Part shown: positions 28,837 through 42,119 of the stretch, in pieces
Layout: every line of letters begins with the position of its first letter
Numbering within the stretch: the first letter of the stretch is position 1
Source of the DNA: Xanthomonas bonasiae
GTDB lineage: Bacteria > Pseudomonadota > Gammaproteobacteria > Xanthomonadales > Xanthomonadaceae
Reading direction: 5' to 3'
NCBI RefSeq assembly: GCF_017163705.1
Contig: NZ_JAFIWB010000001.1
Coordinates: 496,001 to 560,000 of the forward strand
Length of the DNA stretch: 64,000 bases
Translations under genes and position numbers: made by a program
Notes under the pieces: generated by a model
The model's input: only the letters and a program-made list of their open reading frames with translations
Databases searched by the model: none
Told to the model about the DNA's origin: nothing

Positions 28837-30003
28837 CTACTCGTCGCGCTGCGCGTCGTCCAGCATGGCCTGGAACAGCATGGCCTCGCGCGAGATTTGC
28901 GGCGGCTGCGGGCGCTGCCGCTTGAGCCAATGCCGCAGCGTCGGCGCCTGCCGCAGTTCGCGCAGGTCTTCGGCCAGTTCGTCGATCTCGTCCTGCAGCG
29001 CGCGCTTGATCTCGGCCATCGCCGCATGCAAGCGCTCCGGCTTGAGCCGGCGCGTGCCGAACACCGCGTAGTCGGCCTTGAACGCGGCATCGATCCGCCG
29101 CAGCTCGTCCTGGGTGGTCTGCAATTGCTCGCCGAGCATGCGGTTGTAGCGCTCGATGCGGGGTTCGGCCATCGCCGCCAGCGCGGCGGCGTCGAGCTGG
29201 CCGGCCTGCAACTGCAATTCGAGCAGGCCGAGCAGGTCGGCATCGGCATAGGCCGCGTTGAGCCGTTGCATCAGCGCGGTCTTGCGCTCGCGCTGCAACG
29301 GATCGGCCTCGCGGTCCGGATGCAGCGCCGCGGCCAGCCTGCGGTACACCTCGCGCAACGCGGTCTGCGGATCGAACGCCGGCGCCGGCGCCGCCGAGGC
29401 GGCGCGCTGCGCCTTCTTCGCCTTGCGTGCGACCGCCGCGACCTGGGTCTGCCGGCGGCGCTGCTGCAGGCGCTCGAACAACGCCTGCGGCGATGCCAGA
29501 TACGGCAGGGCATCGGCGTCCACACCGAAATGCACGGCGATCAACCCGCGCAGCGCCGCATCCGAGGCGGCGATACGTTCGTCGTAGGAGGTTTCCGCAT
29601 GGCGGTCGTAGAGCGGCTTGAGGTCATGCAGGCCAACCTCGTCGATCAACGGCTCGATCAGCGCGCATAGCTGCGCCGACAGCGCGGCGCGGTCGCTCTT
29701 GCCCAGCTTCTGCGCCATGCCCGCCGCATCCAGCGCCAGCACGCGCTCGACGTGCAACTGGTCGCGCCGCTGCAGCAGGGGCTGCACCTGTTCGTGGAAG
29801 CGCTGCTGCCAGCGCGGCAGGGCCTCGCGCCAGGCGGCGAGTTCGCCGCGGCTGCGCTCCAGCTGCACCACCAGGCTGTCGAAGCGCTCGCCGGCGGCGC
29901 TGCGCAGCGCATTGCCGGCGCCCGGCAATGCGGCCGACAGGGTCAGGCCCGGGCTTGCATCCGCCACCGGCGCGTCATCGCGCCGGGGCGTCGGATCAGG
30001 CAT
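28837..30003 (-). CDS. J-domain protein of unknown partner
   Basis: 388 residues from the ATG at 30003, which overlaps the rsfS end by 8 bases. Residues about 215-270 look like a J domain: [20 protein letters not shown] with the HPD at 228-230, then a helix [20 protein letters not shown]. The N-terminal part is helical with heptad-like Leu/Arg patterns and no known domain. The C-terminal third is charged and coiled-coil-like. J domains stimulate DnaK ATPase, so it is probably a specialised co-chaperone. Its place between rsfS and rlmH hints at a link to ribosomes (inference). Confidence 0.8.
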   Translation of the reverse strand: MPDPTPRRDDAPVADASPGLTLSAALPGAGNALRSAAGERFDSLVVQLERSRGELAAWREALPRWQQRFHEQVQPLLQRRDQLHVERVLALDAAGMAQKLGKSDRAALSAQLCALIEPLIDEVGLHDLKPLYDRHAETSYDERIAASDAALRGLIAVHFGVDADALPYLASPQALFERLQQRRRQTQVAAVARKAKKAQRAASAAPAPAFDPQTALREVYRRLAAALHPDREADPLQRERKTALMQRLNAAYADADLLGLLELQLQAGQLDAAALAAMAEPRIERYNRMLGEQLQTTQDELRRIDAAFKADYAVFGTRRLKPERLHAAMAEIKRALQDEIDELAEDLRELRQAPTLRHWLKRQRPQPPQISREAMLFQAMLDDAQRDE

Positions 30004-30409
30004 CGCGCGCGTCGTCGTCCGCGTCGCTCGGCGGCTGGTCGCCGACCGTCCACAGCCGCTCCAGCGCATAGAACTCGCGCACCCGCGGCAGCATCACGTG
30101 CACCACCACGTCGCCGAGATCGACCAGCACCCACTCGGCCTCGCGCTCGCCTTCCACGCCCAGCGGCATCACGTCCAGCTTCTTGGCGTGCTTGATCACT
30201 TCGTCGGCGATCGACTTGACGTGGCGGGTGGAGGTACCGGAGACGACGATCATGTAGTCGGTGACGCTGGACTTGCCGCGCACGTCGATTTCCACCGCGT
30301 CCTTGGCCTTGAGCTCGTCGAGCGCGTTGCGGACGTGGGCGAGCAGTACCGGCAACGACGGCGGCGGGTTGGGCAGTTGGGTCTTGATGACGTGGGCTTG
30401 ACTGGACAA
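29996..30409 (-). CDS. rsfS: ribosomal silencing factor RsfS
   Basis: 137 residues with a TTG start at 30409; no ATG or GTG fits in front of the conserved part. The core DLKAK-like segment [20 protein letters not shown], then [20 protein letters not shown] and [20 protein letters not shown], is typical RsfS/Iojap. The protein binds uL14 and blocks subunit joining during starvation. It follows nadD by 59 bases, the standard neighbour. A TATAAT hexamer lies in that gap. Confidence 0.93.
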   Translation of the reverse strand: MSSQAHVIKTQLPNPPPSLPVLLAHVRNALDELKAKDAVEIDVRGKSSVTDYMIVVSGTSTRHVKSIADEVIKHAKKLDVMPLGVEGEREAEWVLVDLGDVVVHVMLPRVREFYALERLWTVGDQPPSDADDDARDA

Positions 30410-30435
30410 AGGTGCGAACTCGATGGAATGGGCGA

Positions 30436-30441
30436 ATTATA
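30436..30441 (-). promoter_or_regulatory. possible -10 box before rsfS
   Basis: A perfect TATAAT on the minus strand, 26 bases before the rsfS TTG, in otherwise GC-rich DNA. No convincing -35 hexamer is seen at 16-18 bases, so this is tentative. Confidence 0.4.
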
Positions 30442-30468
30442 GGGAACTACGCGAAGACGCGTATTCAG

Positions 30469-31269
30469 CTAGTCGGCGCGGGCGCCGCTGGGGGCCGCCG
30501 CATACAGCCCGGCGGCACGGATGTAGTCCGCGACCGCGGCCGGCACCAGCGCCGCCCAGTCGCCGCCGGCGGCGATGCGCTCGCGCACCTGGCTGGCCGA
30601 TTCGCTGCGCAGCGGCTGCCGCAGGCACCACAACAGGCCGCCCGGCGCGCCGGCCAGCGCCTGCGGCGACGCCGCCCAGCGCCCGGCCACCGCCTGCGCC
30701 AGTTCGGCCGGCAAGGCGCGTTCCCAGCCGCTACCGGCACGGTCGGCGACGACCAGGTGCGCCGTGTCGAGCAGGCTGCGCCAGTCGCGCCAGGCGTTGA
30801 AGCCGACGAAGCTGTCGGCGCCGATCAGCAGCGCCAGCGGCGCGGCGGCGCCGAGTTCGGCGCGCAGCTCGCGCACCGTGTCGATGCTGTACGAGGCCAC
30901 GCCCGGCTGCGCCAGCGCTCGCTGCAGTTCGTGCCGGTCGAGCAACAGCCCGGCTTCGCCGTCGATCGCCAGCGCCAGCATCTCGCAGCGCTGCCGGGCA
31001 TTGGCGCCCGGCGCGTCGCGATGCGGCGGATCGGCCGCCGGCATCAGCCGCACCGGCACCTCGAACGCATCGCGCGCCGCCCGCGCGATCGCCAGGTGGC
31101 CGTTGTGGATCGGGTCGAAGGTGCCGCCGTAGATCAGGCTGAGAGGCCGGGATTGGGGATTCGGGATTCGGGATTCGTCAACGGCGGCAACCTCTGCGCG
31201 GACATCCGACGCCACGGGATCGCCGCTGTTGCCAATCCCGAATCCCGAATCCCCAATCCCGGCCGTCAT
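30469..31269 (-). CDS. nadD: nicotinate-nucleotide adenylyltransferase with repeat-derived N-terminus
   Basis: The conserved enzyme begins at LSLIYGGTFDPIHNGHLAIA (GGTFDP at 48-53) and continues with LLIGADSFVGFNAWRDW and SESASQVRERI. It adenylates nicotinate mononucleotide in NAD synthesis. From the ATG at 31269, which overlaps the holA stop as ATGA, it has 266 residues with about 40 extra at the N-terminus. These are encoded by a full copy of the GATTCGGG element (31146-31263). The only other in-frame start, GTG at 31215, is also inside that element. So the start must come from the repeat or its edge. Confidence 0.93.
   Translation of the reverse strand: MTAGIGDSGFGIGNSGDPVASDVRAEVAAVDESRIPNPQSRPLSLIYGGTFDPIHNGHLAIARAARDAFEVPVRLMPAADPPHRDAPGANARQRCEMLALAIDGEAGLLLDRHELQRALAQPGVASYSIDTVRELRAELGAAAPLALLIGADSFVGFNAWRDWRSLLDTAHLVVADRAGSGWERALPAELAQAVAGRWAASPQALAGAPGGLLWCLRQPLRSESASQVRERIAAGGDWAALVPAAVADYIRAAGLYAAAPSGARAD
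31146..31263. repeat. full GATTCGGG element inside the nadD 5' end
   Basis: Left arm 31146-31177 (GCCGGGATTGGGGATTCGGG and on) and right arm 31232-31263 (inverse) enclose 54 bases. The interior shares GCGCGGACA, GATC and CGCCGCT with the copy at 21131-21247. The element lies wholly within the nadD reading frame. Confidence 0.92.
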
Positions 31270-32300
31270 ACCACCAACAACCGCACCGCCCGCGCCTCGG
31301 CGATGGCCAGCAGCAGGCGCTCCAGCGCGATCCAGGCGTCGCCGTCGGCGCGGCCCTTGGCGATGCGGTCGATGCGTCCTGCTTCGGCGGCGAAGCGCTC
31401 CCAGCGGCGCGGTTCGGCATGCCGCTGCAGGGCGCGCTTGAACGGCGCCTGGCGCGACTCCCAGATGCCCTGCCCCTTCATCTCCGCGGCCAGGTTGCCG
31501 CCGGCCGCCTGGACCTTGGCCAGCGCCGCGGTGCGCAGCAGTTCCTTGATCAGGATCGGCAGCAAGGCCGCCACCGCTTCGCCCTCGGCGCGCAACCCGG
31601 CGAGCATGCGTCCGACCACCGGCGCCTGCCCGGCCAGGGTGGCCTCGGCCAGGCGGAACACGTCGTAGCGCGCGGCGTCGGCGACCAGCGACTCCATCGC
31701 CGCCACATCCAGGCTCTGCCCGTCGGCCAGCAACGCCAGCTTGTCGATCTCCTGCGCGGCGGCCAGCAGATTGCCTTCGACCCGCTCGGCCAGGCGCTGC
31801 ACCGCGCCGGCATCGGCGCGCAGGCCCTTGCTGCGCAGGCGGCGCTCGATCCAGTCGCCCAGTTCGTGCGGCTTGATCGCCCAGGCCACCGCGATCACCC
31901 CGAGCCGGCCGACCGCGTCGGCCCACTTGCCCTGGTGCGCCTTGCTCCATTCGTTGCAGGTGATCAGCAGCACCACGTCCGGCGGCGGATCGGCGCAGAA
32001 CGCACTGATCACCTCGCCGCCTTCCTTGCCGGGCTTGCCGCTGGGCAGGCGCAGTTCGATCAGCCGGCGCGGGCTGAACAGGCTCGGCGCATTGAAACTG
32101 GAATACAGCTGGCTCCAGTCGAACTCGCGGCCGTCGGCGTCGAACACCTCGCGCTCGCCGATGCCTTCGGCGCGCGCACGCGCACGCACCGCGTCGGCGG
32201 CCTCGAGCACGCGCAGGGTTTCCGGGCCGGCGATCAGGTAGACCGGATGCAGCGGCTGCGCGGCCGGCTGGGTGACGAGCTGTTCGGGACGCAATTCCAT
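31266..32300 (-). CDS. holA: DNA polymerase III delta subunit
   Basis: 344 residues, start MELRPEQLVTQPAAQPLHPV. The HolA clamp-loader pattern is clear: YLIAGPETLRVLEAADAVRA, FSPRRLIELRLPSGKPGKEG, LRADAGAVQRLAERVEGNLL and AAQEIDKLALLADGQ. It opens the beta clamp as part of the gamma complex. lptE lies upstream (86 bases) and nadD overlaps downstream. Confidence 0.96.
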   Translation of the reverse strand: MELRPEQLVTQPAAQPLHPVYLIAGPETLRVLEAADAVRARARAEGIGEREVFDADGREFDWSQLYSSFNAPSLFSPRRLIELRLPSGKPGKEGGEVISAFCADPPPDVVLLITCNEWSKAHQGKWADAVGRLGVIAVAWAIKPHELGDWIERRLRSKGLRADAGAVQRLAERVEGNLLAAAQEIDKLALLADGQSLDVAAMESLVADAARYDVFRLAEATLAGQAPVVGRMLAGLRAEGEAVAALLPILIKELLRTAALAKVQAAGGNLAAEMKGQGIWESRQAPFKRALQRHAEPRRWERFAAEAGRIDRIAKGRADGDAWIALERLLLAIAEARAVRLLVV

Positions 32301-32386
32301 GGCGGCAGCCTAGGGCCTGTCGCTGCGCGCCGCCAGCGGATCGCCCGCGACGGGCGAGCGGCGGGCGGCGGGCGGTGGCCGGCGGA

Positions 32387-32989
32387 TCAAGGCTGCGGCG
32401 AGGTCGCCGGCGGCGTGCCGGTGGCCGGCTTGCCTTCGACCGGCGTGCCGGTGGCGGCGGGCGGCGCCTCGTTGACGTTCTTGCCGTTGCGCACTTCGGC
32501 GCGCACCACGCTGTCGATCCGGCGCAGCATCGAGGCCGACATCTCGCGGCGCAACTCGTCGGCGAGGATCTCGCGCTCGGTGGTGGTGCCGGTGGCGTCG
32601 GTCGGCGGCGACACGTAGTCGCGCGACAGCTCGATCACCTGCTGCGGCACCAGCACGCTGCCGTCGGCGCGGCGGAACACGAAGATCGCCGCATAGCGCA
32701 GGCTGTATTCCTGGGCGCGGCCTTCGGCATCGAGCGCGATCGGCAGGTCGCCCCAGCGCTCGGACAGCACTTCCAGGCGCGCCACGCCGGTGTTGACCTC
32801 TTTCGGCGCGATCTCCGCGCCGGCGGCGCGCAGGCCGCGTTCGAGCAGCTTCACCAGCTCGCTGTACGGCGCCGAGGAGACCACCTTCACCGAGGGCGTG
32901 CCGGCCGGCAGGGTCAGCTTGTCGCGCAGATGGAAACCGCAGGCGGTCAGGGTCGTCGCGAGGACGAGGGCGAGCAGGAGTCGGGTCAT
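32387..32989 (-). CDS. lptE: LPS-assembly lipoprotein LptE
   Basis: 200 residues. Signal with lipobox LTAC (Cys17) then GFHLRDKLTLPAG, the classic LptE start. Later QEYSLRYAAIFVFRRADG and LSRDYVSPPTDATGTTTERE fit the family. It plugs the LptD barrel for LPS insertion in the outer membrane. A Pro/Thr-rich tail with repeated TGTP words is variable. ATG at 32989 chosen; a GTG two codons earlier is possible. It sits between leuS and holA, its usual place. Confidence 0.94.
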   Translation of the reverse strand: MTRLLLALVLATTLTACGFHLRDKLTLPAGTPSVKVVSSAPYSELVKLLERGLRAAGAEIAPKEVNTGVARLEVLSERWGDLPIALDAEGRAQEYSLRYAAIFVFRRADGSVLVPQQVIELSRDYVSPPTDATGTTTEREILADELRREMSASMLRRIDSVVRAEVRNGKNVNEAPPAATGTPVEGKPATGTPPATSPQP

Positions 32990-33140
32990 GGACACAGTCT
33001 GGAGGAGCCGGCTGGGCGCGGCAACAGGCGGCTAGCCTGCCCGATGCCGCGTGAACGAGGGTTGAGACGTGCCGAAGCGCGCGCCGACGGCGCCGCCGCC
33101 GCTGGCGCGGCGGCAACGCGTGCGACCGCGGCGGCGCGGT

Positions 33141-37747
<4,607 letters not shown>

Positions 37748-37904
37748 GATTCATGTCACGGACGGGATCGGTTGGCGATGATCCCGCGGTTCGGCCACCC
37801 AGTGGCGGGACGAGTGGTCCGGCTCCCTCCGCGACATCACGACCAGGGGAAATCCACAGGCCCGGCCCGTCCGGCGTCGCGCACCCGGTCCTTGCCAGGG
37901 CGAG

Positions 37905-39584
37905 ATGTTGAGCAGCCAGAACCGCACCCCCTCCCGCCGTGCCCTGCCCCTGCCCGTCTGGCGGCTGCTCGCCTTGCTGCTGGCCTGCGCGGTGCTGACC
38001 GCCGCGCCTCCGGCCGCGGCCCAGGATTGGATCTATCGCGTCCGCCCCGGCGACACCCTGTGGCAACTCAGCGACCGTTACCTCAAGCCCGGCCTGGACT
38101 GGCAGCGCCTGGGCCGGCACAACGGCGTGTCCGACCCCTATGCGCTGCCGCCGGGGCAGCCGTTGCGCTTCCCGATCGCCTGGCTGCGGGTGCAACCGGC
38201 GCCGGCGCGGGTGATCGCGCTGCGCGGCATGGCCAGCGTGCGCGGCATCGGCGCGGCGCCGGCACCGGTCCATGAGGGCATGTTGCTGCCGATCGGCAGC
38301 GCATTGCAGACCGAGGCCGAGGCCAGCGTGACCGTGCAGTTCGCCGACGGTTCGCAGATGCAGGTGCGCGAGAACAGCCGCGTGCGCTTCGACCAACTCG
38401 CCCGCTACGGCGCCACCGGCATGGTCGATACCCGCGTGCGGCTGGAACAGGGCCGCGCCAGCAACGAGGTGGTCCCGGCCCAGGGCCCGGCGTCGCGCTA
38501 CATCATCCACACCCCGGCCGGCACCAGCAGCGTGCGCGGCACCCGCTTCCGCGCCGCCGCCGGCGGCGACGGCCAGTTGGCCGCCACCGAGGTGCTGCAC
38601 GGCGTCGTGCAGGTCGGCAATACCCACGGCCGGCAGGTGCTGCATCCCGGCGAGGCCTCGCGCATGGCCGCCGACGCCTCGCCGCTGCAGGAACAGTTGC
38701 TTCCCGCGCCGGCGCTCGACGAGCCGCGCAGCCGCCTCGACCGCGCGCCGTATCTGTTGGCCTGGCAACCGCTGCCGGGCGCGGCCGCGTACCGGGTCGA
38801 AGCGGTTGATGCCGAGCGCCGCCAGGTGCTGCGCTTCGCGCGCCAGACCACGCAGGCGCAGATCGCCCTGGACGACCTGCCCGCCGGCCGCCTGCTGTTG
38901 CTGGTACGCGGCATCGCCGCCACCGGCGTGGAAGGCGAGGACGCCGAACGGCCGCTGCAGGTGTGGGCCACGCCGCTGCCGCCGCTGACGCTGCAACCCT
39001 TGCAGCAGCAGCAATTGCGCACGCCGCATCCGCGCTTCGAATGGACCCGCAGCACCGATGCCACCGCCACCGTGCTGCAGCTGGCGCGCGATGCCCAGTT
39101 CAGCGAGCTGCTGTTCGAGCGCGCGACCGACGCCACCCGGCTGCGCGCGCCGGTGCAGTTGCCTCCCGGCGAATACTTCTGGCGCGTGGCCTCGCGCGAT
39201 GCGCAGGGGCGCCAGGGCCCGTTCGGACAACCGCTGCTGCTGCGGATCAGCGACGCGCCGCTGGACCCGTCGCTGCAACCGCCGGAAGCGGCCAAGAGCC
39301 AGCTGACGCTGCGCTGGCAGGCCGGCGAGCCGGGCCAGCGCTACCACGTGCAGATCGCGCGCACGCCGGACTTCGCCGCGCCGCTGCTGCTCGACCGCAC
39401 CCTCGACACCCCGCAGATCTCGCTGCCGCGTCCGCGCGGCGGCACCTGGTACGTGCGCGTGCAGGAGGTGGACGACGACGGCTACGCGGCGCCGTTCTCG
39501 CCGACCCAGGCGATCTCGCTGCCGTGCCGCGGCTGCTATCTGGGCGGCGGTGCCGGCGCGCTGCTGTTGTGGTTGCTGCTGTGA
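37905..39584 (+). CDS. LysM and FecR domain periplasmic protein
   Basis: 559 residues. Signal peptide to about AAAQD (residue 41). A LysM domain follows (YRVRPGDTLWQLSDRYLKPG), then a FecR-type beta domain (LPIGSALQTEAEASVTVQFA, ASRYIIHTPAGTSSVRGTRF). Two fibronectin-like repeats then occur (about 290-390 and 390-545), with PGEYFWRVASRDAQGRQGPF. A short hydrophobic tail ends the protein, after CRGC, so it may be anchored. It overlaps the next gene by four bases. LysM suggests peptidoglycan binding, so this may be a wall sensor for the cyclase (inference). Confidence 0.87.
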   Translation: MLSSQNRTPSRRALPLPVWRLLALLLACAVLTAAPPAAAQDWIYRVRPGDTLWQLSDRYLKPGLDWQRLGRHNGVSDPYALPPGQPLRFPIAWLRVQPAPARVIALRGMASVRGIGAAPAPVHEGMLLPIGSALQTEAEASVTVQFADGSQMQVRENSRVRFDQLARYGATGMVDTRVRLEQGRASNEVVPAQGPASRYIIHTPAGTSSVRGTRFRAAAGGDGQLAATEVLHGVVQVGNTHGRQVLHPGEASRMAADASPLQEQLLPAPALDEPRSRLDRAPYLLAWQPLPGAAAYRVEAVDAERRQVLRFARQTTQAQIALDDLPAGRLLLLVRGIAATGVEGEDAERPLQVWATPLPPLTLQPLQQQQLRTPHPRFEWTRSTDATATVLQLARDAQFSELLFERATDATRLRAPVQLPPGEYFWRVASRDAQGRQGPFGQPLLLRISDAPLDPSLQPPEAAKSQLTLRWQAGEPGQRYHVQIARTPDFAAPLLLDRTLDTPQISLPRPRGGTWYVRVQEVDDDGYAAPFSPTQAISLPCRGCYLGGGAGALLLWLLL

Positions 39585-41230
39585 AGGCGCCCACGCCGCT
39601 ACGCTGGCTTGCGGCCGCGGCGGCGGCACTGCTGGCCGCCGCGCTCGGCCTGTCCGACGGCCTGTGGCGGCTGGACAACACGCTCTACGACACGCTGGTG
39701 ACGCACTGGCGCTACACCCCCGATTCCACGGTGGTGCTGGTGCTGGTCGACGACCGCAGCCTGCAGGCGCTCGGGCAGTGGCCGTGGCCGCGCAGCACCC
39801 ACGCGCGACTGCTCGACCGGCTGAGCGAGGCCGGCGTCAAGCGCGTGGCGCTGGACCTGGTGCTGAGCGAACCCGACCAGGCCGACCCGGACAACGATGC
39901 GCGACTGGCCGCGGCGCTGCGCCGCAACGGCAACACCGTGCTGCCGGTGACCACCAGCAGCACCGACGCCGGCGAGATGCCGCAGGAACTGCTGCCGGTG
40001 CCGGCCATCGGCCGCGCCGCGGCCGGGCTGGCACATACCGACATCGAGATCGATGCCGACGGCGTGTCGCGCGGCATCTACCTGCGCGCCGGCCTGGGCA
40101 ATGCGCACTGGCCTGCCCTGGGCGTGGCCCTGGCCGGCCTCGCCCCGCCGTGGCCCGGCCTGGCATCGGATGCCGGACAAGCGGACGCGATGCCGTATCG
40201 CTGGCATCGCGACGACTACGTCGGGGTCCGCTACGCCGGGCCGCCCGGCAGCTTCCCGCAACTGTCCTACGTCGACGTGCTGGAAGGTCGTGTGCCGGCG
40301 CAAGCGCTGCGCGGCCGGCGGGTGATCGTGGGCGTCCGCGCCACCGGCCTGGGCCAGCGCTTCCTGACCCCGATGTCGCACGAAAGCTGGATGAACGGCG
40401 CCGAATATCAGGCCAACGTGGCCGCGATGCTGCTCGGCGGACATGCGATCACGCCCTTGTCGAAGAACCAGCAAATCGCCACCTCGGCGCTGCTGGCCCT
40501 GCTCGCCGTGCTCGGCATGACCTATTCGGTCCGCCAGCGGCGCTGGCCGTGGCTGGCCTTGCCGGTGATGCTGGCCTTGATCGTGGCCGGCAGCCTGCTG
40601 TGCGTGCTGACCACCGGCCGCTGGTTCGCGCCGACCGCATGCCTGGCGGCAGTGACGCTGGTGTCGGCCTGCTGGCTCGGCCTGCGCATCGCGCACTGGC
40701 GGCGCCAGGCCCATCGCGATGGACTCACCGGGCTGGCCAACCGCCACAGCTTCGAACTCGCCTTCCATCAGGAACTGGCGATGGCGCAGCGCAGCGGCAA
40801 GCCGCTGACCCTGATCGTGGTCGACGTCGATCATTTCAAGCGCTACAACGACGCCCTCGGCCACCACAGCGGCGACCGCGCGCTGACCCTGGTCGCCGCG
40901 GCGGTCGCACGTCATGCGCGGCGTGCGCACGACGTGGCCGCGCGCTTCGGCGGCGACGAGTTCGCGATGATCCTGCCCAACACCGCGCTGGACGATGCGC
41001 GCCAGATCGCCGAAGCGCTGCTCGAGGACATCCGCCGGCTGACTGTGCCCGGACCACAGGGCCCGGTGCCGATCACCGCCACCCTCGGCGTGCACAGCAC
41101 CACGGTCGATGCGGATACCCGCCAACGCGACTTCTTCGCCCAGGCCGACGCGGCGCTGTACCGGGCCAAGACCGCCGGCCGCGACGGCTATGCCTGCAGC
41201 ACGCCCGGGCAGCGTCCGGCACAGCGATGA
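39581..41230 (+). CDS. CHASE2-domain diguanylate cyclase
   Basis: 549 residues, GTG start inside the previous stop (GTGA). An N-terminal helix is followed by a periplasmic CHASE2 domain (about 30-290; DDRSLQALGQWPWPRSTHAR, KRVALDLVLSEPDQADPDND) and three further helices. The GGDEF domain has an intact active site at 457-461 and the inhibitory RxxD motif (RAHD) just before it. It should make cyclic di-GMP under control of an extracytoplasmic signal. No EAL domain is present. Coupling to a LysM/FecR protein is the best clue to that signal. Confidence 0.93.
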   Translation: MKAPTPLRWLAAAAAALLAAALGLSDGLWRLDNTLYDTLVTHWRYTPDSTVVLVLVDDRSLQALGQWPWPRSTHARLLDRLSEAGVKRVALDLVLSEPDQADPDNDARLAAALRRNGNTVLPVTTSSTDAGEMPQELLPVPAIGRAAAGLAHTDIEIDADGVSRGIYLRAGLGNAHWPALGVALAGLAPPWPGLASDAGQADAMPYRWHRDDYVGVRYAGPPGSFPQLSYVDVLEGRVPAQALRGRRVIVGVRATGLGQRFLTPMSHESWMNGAEYQANVAAMLLGGHAITPLSKNQQIATSALLALLAVLGMTYSVRQRRWPWLALPVMLALIVAGSLLCVLTTGRWFAPTACLAAVTLVSACWLGLRIAHWRRQAHRDGLTGLANRHSFELAFHQELAMAQRSGKPLTLIVVDVDHFKRYNDALGHHSGDRALTLVAAAVARHARRAHDVAARFGGDEFAMILPNTALDDARQIAEALLEDIRRLTVPGPQGPVPITATLGVHSTTVDADTRQRDFFAQADAALYRAKTAGRDGYACSTPGQRPAQR

Positions 41231-41432
41231 AATAGCCCACGCCGCGGTTCGGCGTGCACGCGGCAAGGAACAACGCGGAGCCGACGGGCGATACGCGAGG
41301 GCGCGACGCCACCGGCCGCGAACGTGGCACGTTGCAAAACCGTGGGCAGCCGCACCCACGGATGCCGAAGACCCCAGCACACCATACCCATGCGAATGGT
41401 AAGCTCGCCGCTTCGTCCCGCCTCCACCCGTC

Positions 41433-41885
41433 ATGAACAACGCTTCGCTGTTCCGCTTTGGCCTGAACCTGTGGCCGCCGTTCCTGTTCGCCGGTATCCA
41501 CCTGGTGGAGCTGAGCCCGGACTACCGCTACGCGCGGGTCGAGCTGCGCATGCGGCCGTGGAACCGCAACTACGTCGGCACCCATTTCGGCGGCAGCCTG
41601 TTCGCGATGACCGATCCGTTCTGGATGCTGCTGGCGATGCAGAACCTGGGCAGCGCCTACTACGTCTGGGACAAGGCCGGCAGCATCGAGTTCGTGCGCC
41701 CGGGGCGCGGCACGGTGAGCGCGCAGTTCCGCCTGGACGACGCGCTGCTCGACGAACTGCGCACCGCCACCGCCGGCGGCGACAAATACCTGCGCTGGTT
41801 CGACAACGAGATCCTCGACGCCCAGGGCGAGGTGGTGGCGCGCACGCGCAAGCAGCTGTACGTCAAGCGCAAGCCGGCGCGGTAG
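41433..41885 (+). CDS. DUF4442 hotdog-fold thioesterase-like protein
   Basis: 150 residues. The pattern NLWPPFLFAGIHLVELSPDY, RNYVGTHFGGSLFAMTDPFW and KAGSIEFVRPGRGTVSAQFR matches DUF4442, a hotdog-fold relative of acyl-CoA thioesterases. The Asp in TDPFW takes the usual catalytic position. Substrate unknown. It stands alone between two gaps of about 200 bases. Confidence 0.87.
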   Translation: MNNASLFRFGLNLWPPFLFAGIHLVELSPDYRYARVELRMRPWNRNYVGTHFGGSLFAMTDPFWMLLAMQNLGSAYYVWDKAGSIEFVRPGRGTVSAQFRLDDALLDELRTATAGGDKYLRWFDNEILDAQGEVVARTRKQLYVKRKPAR

Positions 41886-42119
41886 CCGTTCGACGCCGAG
41901 GGCATCAGAGCCGGGATGCGCGCAAACGCGCGACGCTGCCTGAGCGGCGGCCCTGGCCTCGCAGGAAAGGCTTCAGCCCGATGCTGTCCCCTGCTTCGTT
42001 CGTCGCGGTTGCACCGCTCCTGCCCAGGGGCAGTAACCGGCATGGCCGGCATGCCGTGCCTGCGAAGAACTCACGGCGCGAGCGCCGGACCATCCGCTCC
42101 CGCGCCGGCACGCAGCGCG

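Noticed and set aside
39581-41230. EAL or HD-GYP phosphodiesterase domain after GGDEF
   Set aside because: The protein ends soon after the GGDEF domain, with no further domain.
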